The notes under the pieces were generated by a model. It ran no database searches, was not told the DNA's origin, and was given only the letters and a program-made list of their open reading frames with translations. Position numbers and translations under genes: made by a program. Below, one piece after another: positions 34,085-43,069 of a stretch of 64,000 nucleotides of DNA. The stretch lies in NCBI GenBank assembly GCA_965117015.1, contig OZ220747.1, positions 3,472,001 through 3,536,000 on the forward strand, in the 5' to 3' direction. The stretch is from Aldehydirespirator sp965117015 (GTDB lineage: Bacteria; Actinomycetota; Acidimicrobiia; Acidimicrobiales; Aldehydirespiratoraceae). Every line of letters starts with the position of its first letter. Positions within the stretch are counted from its first letter, which is position 1.

Positions 34085-35461
34085 ATGAGCGACGTGTCAG
34101 CTGCCTTCCAGGCGACCGCGGTCAACCTTCGGGCCGGATCCTCCGGGTTCGTTCGCAGCCGGGTGACGACCCTCGGTGACCGCAGCGTGGTCGAGATCGA
34201 CGCCCGCGGCGCCACCGATGAGCGCAGCGGGGCGCTGGCCCCGGCCGACGGCCAGAGCATGGCCGCCGCCGCCCGTCTGGCCCGCACGCAGCGGCTCCCG
34301 TTGCTGCTGAGGCTGGCCTCCTCGGGTGCCGACCTCACTGAGGGGGTCGACGCCCTGCACGGCTGGGCCACCGCGGCCACCGAGCTGGCTCGCTGCTCGG
34401 GAGTGGTGCCCGTGATCGTCGTGGCGGCCGGTCCCAACGTCTCCGGCCCGGCCCTGCTGCTGGGGCTGGCCGACTTCGTGGTGATGACCGCCGACGCCTA
34501 CGCCTTCGTCGTGGGGCCGCGGATGGTGGAGCACTTCACCGGGATGCCCGTCGACCGGGCCGACCTGGGCGGCGCTGAGACCCACGCCGTGAGGTCCGGG
34601 GTGGCGAGCTTCGTGGCCTCCACCGACACGGAGGCCGACGAGACCGCGGCCGAGCTGCTCAGCTACCTGCCCGACAGCAACGCCGTCGACCCGCCCGGCC
34701 GCACCTGCACCGATCCGGTCGACCGGCCGGTGCCCGAGGCGTTCGACGTCCTGCCAGCCGAGTCGGGCGGGAGCTACGACGTGCGCGATGTGCTGGTGGC
34801 CGTCGCCGATGACGGCGTGCTGCTGGAGCCGCACCCCTTCTGGGGCGCCAACCTGGTCACCGCCTTCGCCTCCTTCGGCGGGCGGCCGGTGGGGATCGTG
34901 GCCAACCAGCCCCAGTCGCTGGCCGGGACGCTCGACATAACCGGTTCCCGCAAGGGGGCCCGCTTCGTGGCGTTCTGCGACGCCTTCAACCTCCCGCTGG
35001 TCACTTTCGTGGACACGTCCGGCTTCTACCCGGGCAAGGACCTCGAGTGGCGCGGGATGATCCGCTACGGCGCCCAGATGGCCTTCGCCTACGCCCGGGC
35101 CACCGTGCCGCGGGTGAACGTCACCCTGCGCAAGTCCTACGGCGGCGCCTACATCGTCATGGACTCCAAGACGATGGGCAACGACCTGGCCCTGGCCTGG
35201 CCCACGGCCGAGATCGCGGTGATGGGCGCCAGGGGCGCGGTGGGGATCCTTCACCGGTCGGCCAGCGATGCTAAGAGGGCGGAGCTCGAGACCGCTTACG
35301 AGCAGCGGCTGCTCAACCCGTACATCGCGGCCGAGCGGGGCGCCATCGACTCCGTGATCGAGCCCGCCGACACGAGGCGGGAGATCTGCGCCGCCCTGGA
35401 TCTGCTGTCCGCCAAGCGTGAGCGGCTGCCCAAGCGCCGCCACGACAACGCTCCCCTGTAA
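34085..35461 (+). CDS. Carboxyltransferase-domain protein (acyl-CoA carboxylase beta-like)
   Basis: 458 residues. The C-terminal half is typical of biotin-dependent acyl-CoA carboxyltransferases: GRPVGIVANQPQSLAGTLDITGSRKGARFVAFCDAFNLPLVTFVDTSGFYPG and RKSYGGAYIVMDSKTMGNDLALAWPTAEIAVMGARGAV. The N-terminal half is shorter than in PccB/AccD proteins and lacks the usual first motif (RERI-LLD), starting directly with a crotonase-like core. There is no biotin carboxylase or biotin carrier gene in the window. It may work with a subunit encoded elsewhere, or be a decarboxylase-type member. Citrate synthase follows after 11 bp. Confidence 0.82.
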   Translation: MSDVSAAFQATAVNLRAGSSGFVRSRVTTLGDRSVVEIDARGATDERSGALAPADGQSMAAAARLARTQRLPLLLRLASSGADLTEGVDALHGWATAATELARCSGVVPVIVVAAGPNVSGPALLLGLADFVVMTADAYAFVVGPRMVEHFTGMPVDRADLGGAETHAVRSGVASFVASTDTEADETAAELLSYLPDSNAVDPPGRTCTDPVDRPVPEAFDVLPAESGGSYDVRDVLVAVADDGVLLEPHPFWGANLVTAFASFGGRPVGIVANQPQSLAGTLDITGSRKGARFVAFCDAFNLPLVTFVDTSGFYPGKDLEWRGMIRYGAQMAFAYARATVPRVNVTLRKSYGGAYIVMDSKTMGNDLALAWPTAEIAVMGARGAVGILHRSASDAKRAELETAYEQRLLNPYIAAERGAIDSVIEPADTRREICAALDLLSAKRERLPKRRHDNAPL

Positions 35462-35472
35462 TCTGATCTTCA

Positions 35473-36738
35473 ATGGGTGAAAGCGTCACCATCACCGACA
35501 ACCGCACCGGCCAGTCGATTGAGATCCCGATCGTCGACGGCGGAGTCGATTCTTCTGCCTGGCGGAAGTTGCTCGGAGGCGTCTGGTTCTTCGATCCGGG
35601 GCTGGCCACCACCGCGGCCACGTCCAGCTCGGTGGCCGAGATCGACGGCGAGGCCGGCATCCTGCGCTACCGCGGCTACCCCATCGAGCAGCTCGCCCAG
35701 CACAGCACGTTCCCCGAGGTCGCCTACCTGCTGGTGTACGGGGAACTCCCCACTCAGCCCCAGCTCGACGAGTGGACCTACGACATAACGCGGCACACGT
35801 TCATCCACGAGAATTTCCGCAAGCGGATCTTCGACGCCTTCCACTACGACGCCCACCCGATGGGGCTGCTGACCTCGGGGGTGGCCGGCCTGTCCACCTT
35901 CTATCCCGAGGCCAAGTACATCTTCGACGTCGAGAACCGCCGCGCGCAGATCGTGCGGCTGATCGCCAAGATGCCGACGCTGGCCGCGGCGGCCTACCGG
36001 TTCTCAAGGGGCCTGCCGTTCATCTTCCCCGACAACGCCGACGACTACCCGACCCGCTTCCTGAAGATGATGTTCGACGTCGGCGGCGACTACCAGCCCG
36101 ACCCGCCCCTGGTGCAGGCCATGCGGGTGCTGTTCATCCTGCACGCCGACCACGGCCAGAACTGCTCCACCACCGCGGCCCGGGTGGTCGGATCGAGCCA
36201 CGCCGACCCCTACACCGCCATCGCGGCCGGCTGCGCCGCCCTGTACGGGCCGCTGCACGGAGGGGCGAACGAGGCCGTGATCAACATGCTGACCCAGATC
36301 GGCTCCTACGAGGAGGTCGACAGCTTCATCGCCAGCGTCAAGCGGGGCGGGCACCGGCTGATGGGCTTCGGGCACCGCGTGTACAAGAACTACGACCCGA
36401 GGGCGATGATCATCAAGACGGCCGCCCACGACGTGTTCAAGGTGATCGGCAAGAACCCGCTGCTCGACATCGCCCTCAAGCTCGAGGAGGTCGCGCTGGC
36501 CGACGACTACTTCGTGAGCCGGCGGCTGTACCCGAACGTGGACTTCTACTCGGGGCTGATCTACCAGGCGCTGGGCTTCCCCACGAACATGTTCACCGTG
36601 CTGTTCGCCATCGGCCGCACGCCGGGGTGGCTGGCCCACTGGAACGAGATGATCGATCAGAACTCGCGCATCTACCGGCCCCGGCAGATCTACGTCGGCG
36701 CCCCGAAGCGCGACTACGTCCCGATAAAGGACCGCTAA
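35473..36738 (+). CDS. gltA: Citrate synthase
   Basis: Condenses acetyl-CoA and oxaloacetate to citrate. The 421-residue protein has the catalytic triad H262 (LHGGANEA), H301 (GFGHRVYKNYDPRA) and D357 (DFYSG). The N-terminal GILRYRGYPIEQLA is characteristic of the family. It is the third gene of a co-directional LysR-carboxyltransferase-synthase set with an 11-bp gap. Its stop overlaps the stop of the convergent quinone oxidoreductase gene. A methylcitrate synthase activity cannot be excluded, but length and motifs favour the TCA enzyme. Confidence 0.94.
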   Translation: MGESVTITDNRTGQSIEIPIVDGGVDSSAWRKLLGGVWFFDPGLATTAATSSSVAEIDGEAGILRYRGYPIEQLAQHSTFPEVAYLLVYGELPTQPQLDEWTYDITRHTFIHENFRKRIFDAFHYDAHPMGLLTSGVAGLSTFYPEAKYIFDVENRRAQIVRLIAKMPTLAAAAYRFSRGLPFIFPDNADDYPTRFLKMMFDVGGDYQPDPPLVQAMRVLFILHADHGQNCSTTAARVVGSSHADPYTAIAAGCAALYGPLHGGANEAVINMLTQIGSYEEVDSFIASVKRGGHRLMGFGHRVYKNYDPRAMIIKTAAHDVFKVIGKNPLLDIALKLEEVALADDYFVSRRLYPNVDFYSGLIYQALGFPTNMFTVLFAIGRTPGWLAHWNEMIDQNSRIYRPRQIYVGAPKRDYVPIKDR

Positions 36739-37718
36739 GCCGGCGACACGTCCAGGACGATCTTTCCGGCGTTGAGGTTGGCTTCCATGCGCTCGTGGGC
36801 GGCGGGCGCGTCGGCCAGCGGGAAGCGGCTGTCGATCACCGGCGCCATCGCCCCGGCCGCGACGTGGGGCAGCATCTCGGCTGCGAACTGGCGGGTGACC
36901 GCGATCTTCTCCTCGATGGGGCGGGCCCGCAGGGTGGTGCCGATCAGGGCGGCCCGCTTGAGCATCAGCCCGGCCGGGTTGAACGGAACGGGCGTGCCGG
37001 CCATGGTGCCGACCTGGATGATGCGCCCGTTGATGCGCAGGCACGAGACGTTGCGGGGCAGGTAGTCGCCGCCGATCACGTCGAGGACCACGTCCACGCC
37101 GGCGCCGCCGGTGGCCGACTTGACGGCCTCCACGAAGTCCTCGGAGGCGTAGTCGATCACGAGGTCGGCACCGAGCGCTTCGCAGACGTGGTGCTTGCCG
37201 GCGGAGGCGGTGACCGCGATGCGGGCGCCCATGGCCTTGGCGATCTGTATGGACGCAGTGCCGACGCCGGAGGCTCCGGCGTGGACCAGCGCCCACCGGC
37301 CGGTGGTGAAACCGCCCTGGCGGACCAGCGCGTCCCAGGCGGTGATGTACACCTCGGGGAAGGCGCCGGCCGCGTCCAGCCCGAGGGCGTCGGGCACGGC
37401 CATGGCCTGGCGGTGGTGCACCACGACTCGCTCGGCGTAGCCGCCGCCCCCGACGATCCCCATGACGGCGTCGCCGACGGCGTGCTCGGCGACCCGTTCG
37501 CCGACGGCGGCCACCCGTCCCGCGAACTCCAGGCCGGGGATCTCATGCTCGGCAGGTGGTCCCGGGTAGAGGCCGCGGCGCTGCAGCGTGTCGGCCCGGT
37601 TGACCGCCGAGGTCACGATGTCCACCAGGATCTCTTCGGGGCCGGGGACGGGGTCGGGCACGTCCTGCACCTGCAGGACCCCGGGTCCGCCCTTGGCGGT
37701 CAGGACGACTGCTCGCAC
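36735..37718 (-). CDS. NAD(P)H:quinone oxidoreductase, medium-chain (QOR/PIG3-like)
   Basis: 327 residues, zinc-free medium-chain reductase. It has a GroES-like N-terminal domain (PGLEFAGRVAAVGERV) and a Rossmann domain with HAGASGVGTASIQIAKAMGA, the NADPH-preferring quinone reductase pattern, and it lacks the structural-zinc Cys cluster. It probably reduces quinones or enones with NADPH. It is transcribed leftward, convergent with gltA, and follows aceK after 27 bp. Confidence 0.88.
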   Translation of the reverse strand: MRAVVLTAKGGPGVLQVQDVPDPVPGPEEILVDIVTSAVNRADTLQRRGLYPGPPAEHEIPGLEFAGRVAAVGERVAEHAVGDAVMGIVGGGGYAERVVVHHRQAMAVPDALGLDAAGAFPEVYITAWDALVRQGGFTTGRWALVHAGASGVGTASIQIAKAMGARIAVTASAGKHHVCEALGADLVIDYASEDFVEAVKSATGGAGVDVVLDVIGGDYLPRNVSCLRINGRIIQVGTMAGTPVPFNPAGLMLKRAALIGTTLRARPIEEKIAVTRQFAAEMLPHVAAGAMAPVIDSRFPLADAPAAHERMEANLNAGKIVLDVSPA

Positions 37719-37745
37719 GATGGTCCTCCGATCAGTCTTTGTAGG

Positions 37746-39479
37746 TCAGTCTTTGTAATGGTGGTGCAGGCGCACCGAGGCCGGGTAGGGGAAGAGGTCG
37801 GGGATGTCGCCGGCCCGGTTGCGCTGCTTCATCGACTCCCAGAAGTCGAGGGTGGCGATCTCGGGATGGTGCTCGGCGAACACGGTGCCCACGATGGGCG
37901 GCGATCGCAGGTAGGTGGCGAACTCCTCGGGGAACACGTCGTCGGCGCCGACCGGGAACCAGGGCTGGTCGAGCATCTCGTCGAGGTCGTCGTCGGGTAC
38001 GGGCAGGGCTCGGAAGTTCACCTCCGACAGCAGGGCCAACTCGTCGTAGTCGTAGAACACCACCGAGCCGAGCCGGGTGACGCCGAAGTTCTTGCAGAAC
38101 AGGTCGCCGGGGAAGATGTTGGCCGCGGCGAGGTCCTTGATGGCGTTGCCGTAGTCGATGGCGGCCGCGACGGCCCGGTCGGGGGCCATCTCGCGCAGGT
38201 ACAGGTCGAGCGGGTAGACGCGGCGCTCGGTGTAGACGTGGCCCAGCACGACCTCGGTGTCGGTGACCGACACGGTGCGCGAGCAGTCGCGGCTCAGCTC
38301 GTCGAGGAGATCGTCGTCGAAGCGGTCCCGGGCGAAGGTGAGGTTCTCGAACTCCTGGGCGTCGACGAGCCGGCCCATCCTGTCGTAGCCGAACACGAGC
38401 CGGTAGCGGCGCTTCACGTCCTCGGGGGTGGTGCGCTTGCTGGGCGGGAACCGGTCCTTGATCACTTTGAACACCACGTCGAACGACGGCAGCGCGAACA
38501 CGGCCATGACGGTGCCGGCCGCGCCCCGGGACTGCTCGAACCGGGTGTTGGAGTGCTCCATGTGCCGGTACAGGGCCCGGAAGAGGTTGGTCTTGCCGTG
38601 CTGGGAGTACCCGAGCGACGTGTAGAGCTCAGCGACGGGCTTGACCGGCAGCATCGACTTGAGGAAGGCCACGACCGAGGCGGGGCGGGACGACAGCACG
38701 TGCATGTAGGAGCGGGCGTAGCTGAACAGCCGGCTGGCGGCGGGCTCGGTGAGGAGGGCGGCGTCGACGCGGACGCCCGAGTCGTCGTGGACGATGGGCA
38801 GGATGCAGGGCGACACCCGGTTGAGCCAGCGCAGGCGGCCGACGAGGTAGGCGCCCTTCTGGCGGTAGAAGACGGCGTCGAGCATGTCGATGGCGTCGAG
38901 GTCGCGCCATGTGCCGTCGAGGTAGCCGTCGATGCGGCCGGCGACGAGGGCGGCGTCGCGGGCGAGGTCGGCGAAGTGCGGGCCCAGCGGGCTGCGTTCG
39001 AGGACGGCTGCGACCGCTTCGACGGTGGAGTCGTCCACGTTGATGCTGCTGTGCTCTGGTCCGGTGTCGTCGCTGGCGGGTAGGACGGTGGGGCCGAGCC
39101 AGAGGAACTCCAGTTCGCGGTCGAGGCCGACCACGTCGAACAGGCGCCGGGTGACGGAGTTGTAGAAGGTCTCGGCCAGCTCCAAGTCGCCCCGGTCGGA
39201 CAGGATCTCGACGTATCGGCGCTGGGCGTCGATCCAGGTGGGTCGGGCTCCGGTTTCGGGCAGCTTGGCCCGGCAGGCTTCGACGGTGTCGAGCACCGCG
39301 TCGGTGTGCAGGTTCAGGCGCTCGAAGGCGTCTTGGCGGTGTCCGTGCCAGTCGCCGGCCAGGAAGCGGCCCTCGGCTCGGGAGGTGACGGAGATGAAGT
39401 CGGTGTGGAAGGCCTCGAAGCGCTCGTACAGGATGCGGGCCAGTGTCTCAGGGGTGCCCGGCGGGCTGGTCCCGGCCAC
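37746..39479 (-). CDS. aceK: Isocitrate dehydrogenase kinase/phosphatase
   Basis: Bifunctional enzyme that phosphorylates and dephosphorylates isocitrate dehydrogenase, diverting carbon to the glyoxylate shunt. The 577 residues align along their full length with E. coli AceK from memory: VVFKVIKDRFPPSK (ATP-binding Lys), GYDRMGRLVDAQEFENL, YGNAIKDLAAANIFPGDLFCKNFGVTR and VVFYDYDELALLSEVNFR, with the catalytic Asp residues in PGD and YDYDE. AceK is typical of proteobacteria, so its presence in an actinobacterial background is notable. It lies near citrate synthase and aconitase, but no isocitrate lyase or malate synthase is in the window. The chorismate mutase gene is 13 bp upstream. Confidence 0.95.
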   Translation of the reverse strand: MAGTSPPGTPETLARILYERFEAFHTDFISVTSRAEGRFLAGDWHGHRQDAFERLNLHTDAVLDTVEACRAKLPETGARPTWIDAQRRYVEILSDRGDLELAETFYNSVTRRLFDVVGLDRELEFLWLGPTVLPASDDTGPEHSSINVDDSTVEAVAAVLERSPLGPHFADLARDAALVAGRIDGYLDGTWRDLDAIDMLDAVFYRQKGAYLVGRLRWLNRVSPCILPIVHDDSGVRVDAALLTEPAASRLFSYARSYMHVLSSRPASVVAFLKSMLPVKPVAELYTSLGYSQHGKTNLFRALYRHMEHSNTRFEQSRGAAGTVMAVFALPSFDVVFKVIKDRFPPSKRTTPEDVKRRYRLVFGYDRMGRLVDAQEFENLTFARDRFDDDLLDELSRDCSRTVSVTDTEVVLGHVYTERRVYPLDLYLREMAPDRAVAAAIDYGNAIKDLAAANIFPGDLFCKNFGVTRLGSVVFYDYDELALLSEVNFRALPVPDDDLDEMLDQPWFPVGADDVFPEEFATYLRSPPIVGTVFAEHHPEIATLDFWESMKQRNRAGDIPDLFPYPASVRLHHHYKD

Positions 39480-39492
39480 CGCGGCTGTGCCT

Positions 39493-39807
39493 TTAGCCGT
39501 CCGCGGCGGTGGCGTTGTCGCGGCGAGCCAGCTCGTGCTCGCGTCTCACCTCGGCGAACACGAGCCGCAGGATCTTCTCGCTGAAGGCGGGATCGACATC
39601 GACGGAGGCGGCCACCTCCCGCAGCCGGACGATCTGCTCCGCCTCACGCTCGGGGTCCGCGGCCGGCAGCCCGACGCTGGCCTTGTAGATCCCGACCTGT
39701 TTGGTGATCCTGAACCTCTCGCCCAGCAGCTTCACCAGCGAGGCGTCGATGTCGTCGATGCTCGACCGGAAGCCGGCCAGCGTCTCGTCCCCGGCACCCT
39801 CACTCAC
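39493..39807 (-). CDS. Chorismate mutase, AroQ type
   Basis: 104 residues, all-helical AroQ fold. The pattern FRSSIDDIDASLVKLLGERFRITKQVGIYKA contains the N-terminal Arg and the central RxxxxxxVxxxK, and ADPEREAEQIVRLREVA follows. It converts chorismate to prephenate for Phe and Tyr synthesis. It is single-domain, without a prephenate dehydratase fusion. Located 13 bp upstream of aceK on the same strand, so perhaps co-transcribed. Confidence 0.88.
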   Translation of the reverse strand: MSEGAGDETLAGFRSSIDDIDASLVKLLGERFRITKQVGIYKASVGLPAADPEREAEQIVRLREVAASVDVDPAFSEKILRLVFAEVRREHELARRDNATAADG

Positions 39808-39847
39808 AACCAGCCAAGCTATCGCCCGCCACAGTCGGGACCGCCCG

Positions 39848-41299
39848 CTACGAGAGAGCGAAGAGCCGCTCGGGCCGGACCGTTCTGACCACTGGTGGCG
39901 GATCGGGACCGTGTGAGGGTCCGTGGCGGATGCGCTCGGGCGGCTCGATGGTGTACAGGCCGCGCCCGTCGGGAACCTCGCGCCAGCCGTGGTGATGCAC
40001 CTTCTGATGGCAAATCCAGCACAGCAACATCATGTTGTCGATGTCGGTCCGCCCTCCTCGTGACACCGGCTTCACGTGGTGGCCGTCGCAGATCCACATG
40101 TTGGCGTCACACCCGCCGCAGCCGCCGTAGCGGGCCCTCAACGCGTTCATCTGGGCTTTGGTGGCCAACCGTTTGGTGTGTCCGTGCCACAGCGGCACGC
40201 CCTTGTGGCTGAACACCACCCCCTTGATGGCGGCGTTGCAGAAGTACTCCTCCAACACGCTCCGAGGGATCACCCCATTCCCGGCGATCTCCGCGAACGC
40301 GTCGGTGCCCCCGGCGCTGAGATGCTGCACGATGGTGATGTCCGCCGAAGCCCGGCTCCCACAGCCGCACCTGCCGCCGCCCTTCTCGACACCTTCGCCC
40401 TTGCCGACACGCCCGCCCCCGCCGACACGCTCGCCCTTGTCGACACCATTGCCCTTGCCGCCGACGCCGTTGTCGACACCTTTGCCCTTGCCGACACCTG
40501 CGCCCTGGTCGTTGCCGCCGACGCCGTTGGGCGCGTCGTCGGTCCTGGCGTAGATGCTGCCGTGCGAGGTCAAAGTGTCGAGAGCGTCGGCCATGCGCTG
40601 ATCAAGGCTGCGCTTCTGGCCACCGGGACTGTGCAGATCCAAACGGCGCAGCCGCTCGACCTCCTGCACGAACCGCTTGCGGACCTTGGCGCCGGTCACC
40701 GGGTCCAACTCCCCCCGCAAATGCACCATCCCGTCATCGCCGTCCCAGAAACTCAAACGCCGCCGGACCCGCTGCCGCCGATAGATGTCTTCTGCATCAC
40801 CCGGCCGGCGCTGCGCCGCCCACCGGCCCGCCTCCCGTGCCAGCTGCTCAGGCGACAACACCGCAGCCTTCCTCAACAACTCCGAGTCCTGCTCCACCTC
40901 CTCGGCGCCGGTCCTCTCCGAAGTACCGGACAGCACCTTGGCATTGGCAATGGAAATGTCGCCGCTCTCCACCGCGTCACGCACCGAAGGCAGCGACTCC
41001 AGCTGCTTCGCCATCTTCACCTGCCCCGCGGCGTCGCGCCGCGACAAACCGACAGCCTGGGCCAGCACCCCCACACCCGAATCGCCGTGACGCTCCCGCA
41101 CCGCTACGCCGGCAGCCGTATCGGCCTGCAGCACCGCCAACTGCCCGCCGAAGGTCTTGCACTCCCCCAGCAGCCCCCGCAGATCCGAAGTCGGAGTAGC
41201 CGGATCGTTGGCCAGCCGGATCAACTCCGCCAACCCCTCCCGCACCCGTCGTGCCGTGTTCATAACCATGGGACAGATCATGCCAGGGGGGTGTGACAA
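39848..41299 (-). CDS. DUF222/HNH endonuclease-domain protein
   Basis: 483 residues. The N-terminal two thirds are the DUF222 (13E12-type) helical region; the C-terminal HNH nuclease domain reads CGGCDANMWICDGHHVKPVSRGGRTDIDNMMLLCWICHQKVHHHGW, with the zinc Cys pairs and the HH-N-H active site. Between them lies a Gly/Lys/Val low-complexity linker (about residues 255-310) made of short repeats such as GVGKGKGVDNG. These proteins are abundant in actinobacteria, often as multi-copy families, and their role is unknown. The start may be one of the Met codons within the first 13 residues. An AT-rich patch (41300-41345) precedes it. Confidence 0.85.
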   Translation of the reverse strand: MSHPPGMICPMVMNTARRVREGLAELIRLANDPATPTSDLRGLLGECKTFGGQLAVLQADTAAGVAVRERHGDSGVGVLAQAVGLSRRDAAGQVKMAKQLESLPSVRDAVESGDISIANAKVLSGTSERTGAEEVEQDSELLRKAAVLSPEQLAREAGRWAAQRRPGDAEDIYRRQRVRRRLSFWDGDDGMVHLRGELDPVTGAKVRKRFVQEVERLRRLDLHSPGGQKRSLDQRMADALDTLTSHGSIYARTDDAPNGVGGNDQGAGVGKGKGVDNGVGGKGNGVDKGERVGGGGRVGKGEGVEKGGGRCGCGSRASADITIVQHLSAGGTDAFAEIAGNGVIPRSVLEEYFCNAAIKGVVFSHKGVPLWHGHTKRLATKAQMNALRARYGGCGGCDANMWICDGHHVKPVSRGGRTDIDNMMLLCWICHQKVHHHGWREVPDGRGLYTIEPPERIRHGPSHGPDPPPVVRTVRPERLFALS

Positions 41300-41346
41300 C
41301 TATGAGTCTATTTCAAGATAAATGTGGCTATTTTATGGATTTCCTG

Positions 41347-41946
41347 CTATTGGTCAGTTGCGATGCGGTAGAGCTCGCCTACTAGGTCGTCGTAGCGGCC
41401 GGTGGCCAGGGTGATGGCGTAGGCCGCGCCTACCGCGCCGCCCACTGCGGTTACGGGCAGGCGGTCGAGGAACCGCTTGGTGGCGGGCAGGGCGTGGGGC
41501 AGTACGGCTAGCAGCAGGGCGGGCAGCAGCGCGCCCAGCATGTAAACGAGCATCAGACCGAGCGTCCGAGCTGCCTCGGTGCCGGTGTTGTTGAGGATCT
41601 CGCCCAGCTTGGGGCCTACGCACGGCTGCCAGAGCCATCCGGCCAGCCCGCCCGCCACTGCACCGGCTCCCGTCGCCGACAGCGACAACGGCCCCTTGGC
41701 CCCGTAGGCGAGCACGAATACCGCCGCGGCCAGGGCGGCGGCCAGCGGCACGGCCCCGCCGCTCAGTTCGACGTCCCAGTGGCCGGCCGCCCTGGCCCAG
41801 GTCAGCAGTGCGGCGCCGATCACATACAGCAGCGCCACCGTCAGCCGGGCCTTGCGGGCCACCAGCACCAGCGCCACCGCGGGCACGAGCATCACCACCG
41901 TGCACGCCACGCCGATGGCGTCCACACCCTCCAGGAAGGTGGCCAC
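41347..41946 (-). CDS. CcdA/DsbD-like thiol-redox membrane protein
   Basis: 199 residues with five or six transmembrane segments. Two conserved-looking Cys are present: C15 in ACTVVMLVP and C109 in WLWQPCVGPKLGEIL, the latter matching the second CcdA motif (PCxGPxLGxIL). CcdA proteins pass electrons from cytoplasmic thioredoxin to extracytoplasmic thioredoxin-like proteins. The gene follows a membrane-anchored TlpA-like thioredoxin gene after 29 bp, its natural partner. The first motif is degenerate (no SPCVLP), so activity is uncertain. Confidence 0.75.
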   Translation of the reverse strand: MATFLEGVDAIGVACTVVMLVPAVALVLVARKARLTVALLYVIGAALLTWARAAGHWDVELSGGAVPLAAALAAAVFVLAYGAKGPLSLSATGAGAVAGGLAGWLWQPCVGPKLGEILNNTGTEAARTLGLMLVYMLGALLPALLLAVLPHALPATKRFLDRLPVTAVGGAVGAAYAITLATGRYDDLVGELYRIATDQ

Positions 41947-41975
41947 TTCGTTCAGCCTCCCCTAGCCGGACCGGC

Positions 41976-42683
41976 TCAGGCCTCGGTCAGCAGCTGCTCG
42001 ACCGTCTCGTACAGCTTCTCGTAGGTCGCCCGGCCGTCGCCGGTGCGGTCGAAGCGGATCTGGTTGTCGCCGTCGATCACGTAGACGCGGGGCCAGTAGC
42101 CGATGTTGCCGGGCTGCCAGCGGTGGAAGTTGCGCTTGTCGGTGTCGAGGGCGATGGGCCAGATCACGCCAAGGTCGGCGGCGGCCTCGATGATGTTGTC
42201 CACGTCGGCCTCATAGGAGAACTCCGGCGAGTGCACTCCCACGATCTCCACCCCCTGGTCGCGGAAGTCGGCGTAGAGCTGGCCGAGAGCGTCGAGGGTG
42301 TTCTTGCAGTTGCGGCATCCGAACGTCCAGAACTGCACCACCGTGAGCTTGTTGGCGGCCCGGATCTCCTCCAGCGAGGCGGCGTCGGTGTTGAGCCAAC
42401 CGTCGAGGTTGGTGAGGGTGTCGGCCGTGCCCAGCACCTCGATGGGCTCGGGAGCCACGGTGGTAGTGGCAACGGTGGGTTCTGGGGCAGCGGACTCTGG
42501 GACCTCGGTGACAGGGTCGGCCGGCTCGGCTCCGTCGCCGGAGTCGGCGGCACCGGTGACCGCCGTCTCGAGGCCGGCAGCCGGGTCATCGCCGTCGTCG
42601 CCGCGCACCGCCGTCCAGACGATGGCAGCCAGCCCGGCCACCAGCACACCCAGCGCCAGATAGTGCACCATCGAGGACCTCAT
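41976..42683 (-). CDS. Membrane-anchored TlpA/ResA-like thioredoxin
   Basis: About 235 residues. An N-terminal signal anchor (YLALGVLVAGLAAIVWTAV) is followed by a Thr/Pro/Glu-rich linker and a thioredoxin-fold domain with active site CRNC (QFWTFGCRNCKNT) and the cis-Pro in GYWPRVYVID. It probably reduces disulfides outside the cell, for example in cytochrome c maturation. ATG at 42683 (MRSSMVHYLALG) is preferred; an upstream ATG at 42731 would add 16 residues. It is directly upstream of the CcdA-like gene. Confidence 0.85.
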   Translation of the reverse strand: MRSSMVHYLALGVLVAGLAAIVWTAVRGDDGDDPAAGLETAVTGAADSGDGAEPADPVTEVPESAAPEPTVATTTVAPEPIEVLGTADTLTNLDGWLNTDAASLEEIRAANKLTVVQFWTFGCRNCKNTLDALGQLYADFRDQGVEIVGVHSPEFSYEADVDNIIEAAADLGVIWPIALDTDKRNFHRWQPGNIGYWPRVYVIDGDNQIRFDRTGDGRATYEKLYETVEQLLTEA

Positions 42684-42823
42684 CGCACGAGGAAAGATAC
42701 GCCGCCAGGGCAGGACGTGAGTAACCAGCACGCGGTCACCCCACGGCCGGCCTCAGGCCCCGGAGTTGGACTGAACAGGAGAACACGCATTATCTTGATA
42801 TTGATTTAATAGGGTCAGAATCT

Positions 42824-43069
42824 ATGAGCAGGAGCGACAAGGCGCTTGCTAGAGCCAAGAACAACCCGCAGAATGTCAAGTGGAGCGAGCTGGAGGCCCT
42901 GTGCAAGAGGTACTTCGGCAGTCCGATTCGGACGAGAGGCAGTCACGTGATGTTCCAGCTTCCGTGGGACGACGACCCGTTGCTGAACATCCAGCCGCGT
43001 GGCAAGCAGGCCAAGCCGGAGCAGGTCAAGCATGCGGTAAGGGCAATTGAGAGGCTGCTTGGTCAATGA
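42824..43069 (+). CDS. hicA: HicA-family toxin (mRNA interferase)
   Basis: 81 residues with the HicA double-stranded RNA-binding-like fold: WSELEALCKRYFGSPIRTRGSHVMFQLP, including the catalytic His at 41 (GSHVMF), then KPEQVKHAVRAIERLL. HicA cleaves mRNA when not held by HicB. The gene is preceded by an AT-rich promoter-like stretch (42787-42810) and overlaps hicB by four bases (ATGA). The toxin-first order is usual for hicAB. Confidence 0.88.
   Translation: MSRSDKALARAKNNPQNVKWSELEALCKRYFGSPIRTRGSHVMFQLPWDDDPLLNIQPRGKQAKPEQVKHAVRAIERLLGQ

Noticed and set aside
35772..39083. A very long plus-strand open frame of about 1100 codons
   Set aside because: It runs through citrate synthase in another frame and then antisense to the quinone oxidoreductase and aceK. 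Its composition (GHRRAD-rich) is typical of shadow frames in GC-rich DNA.
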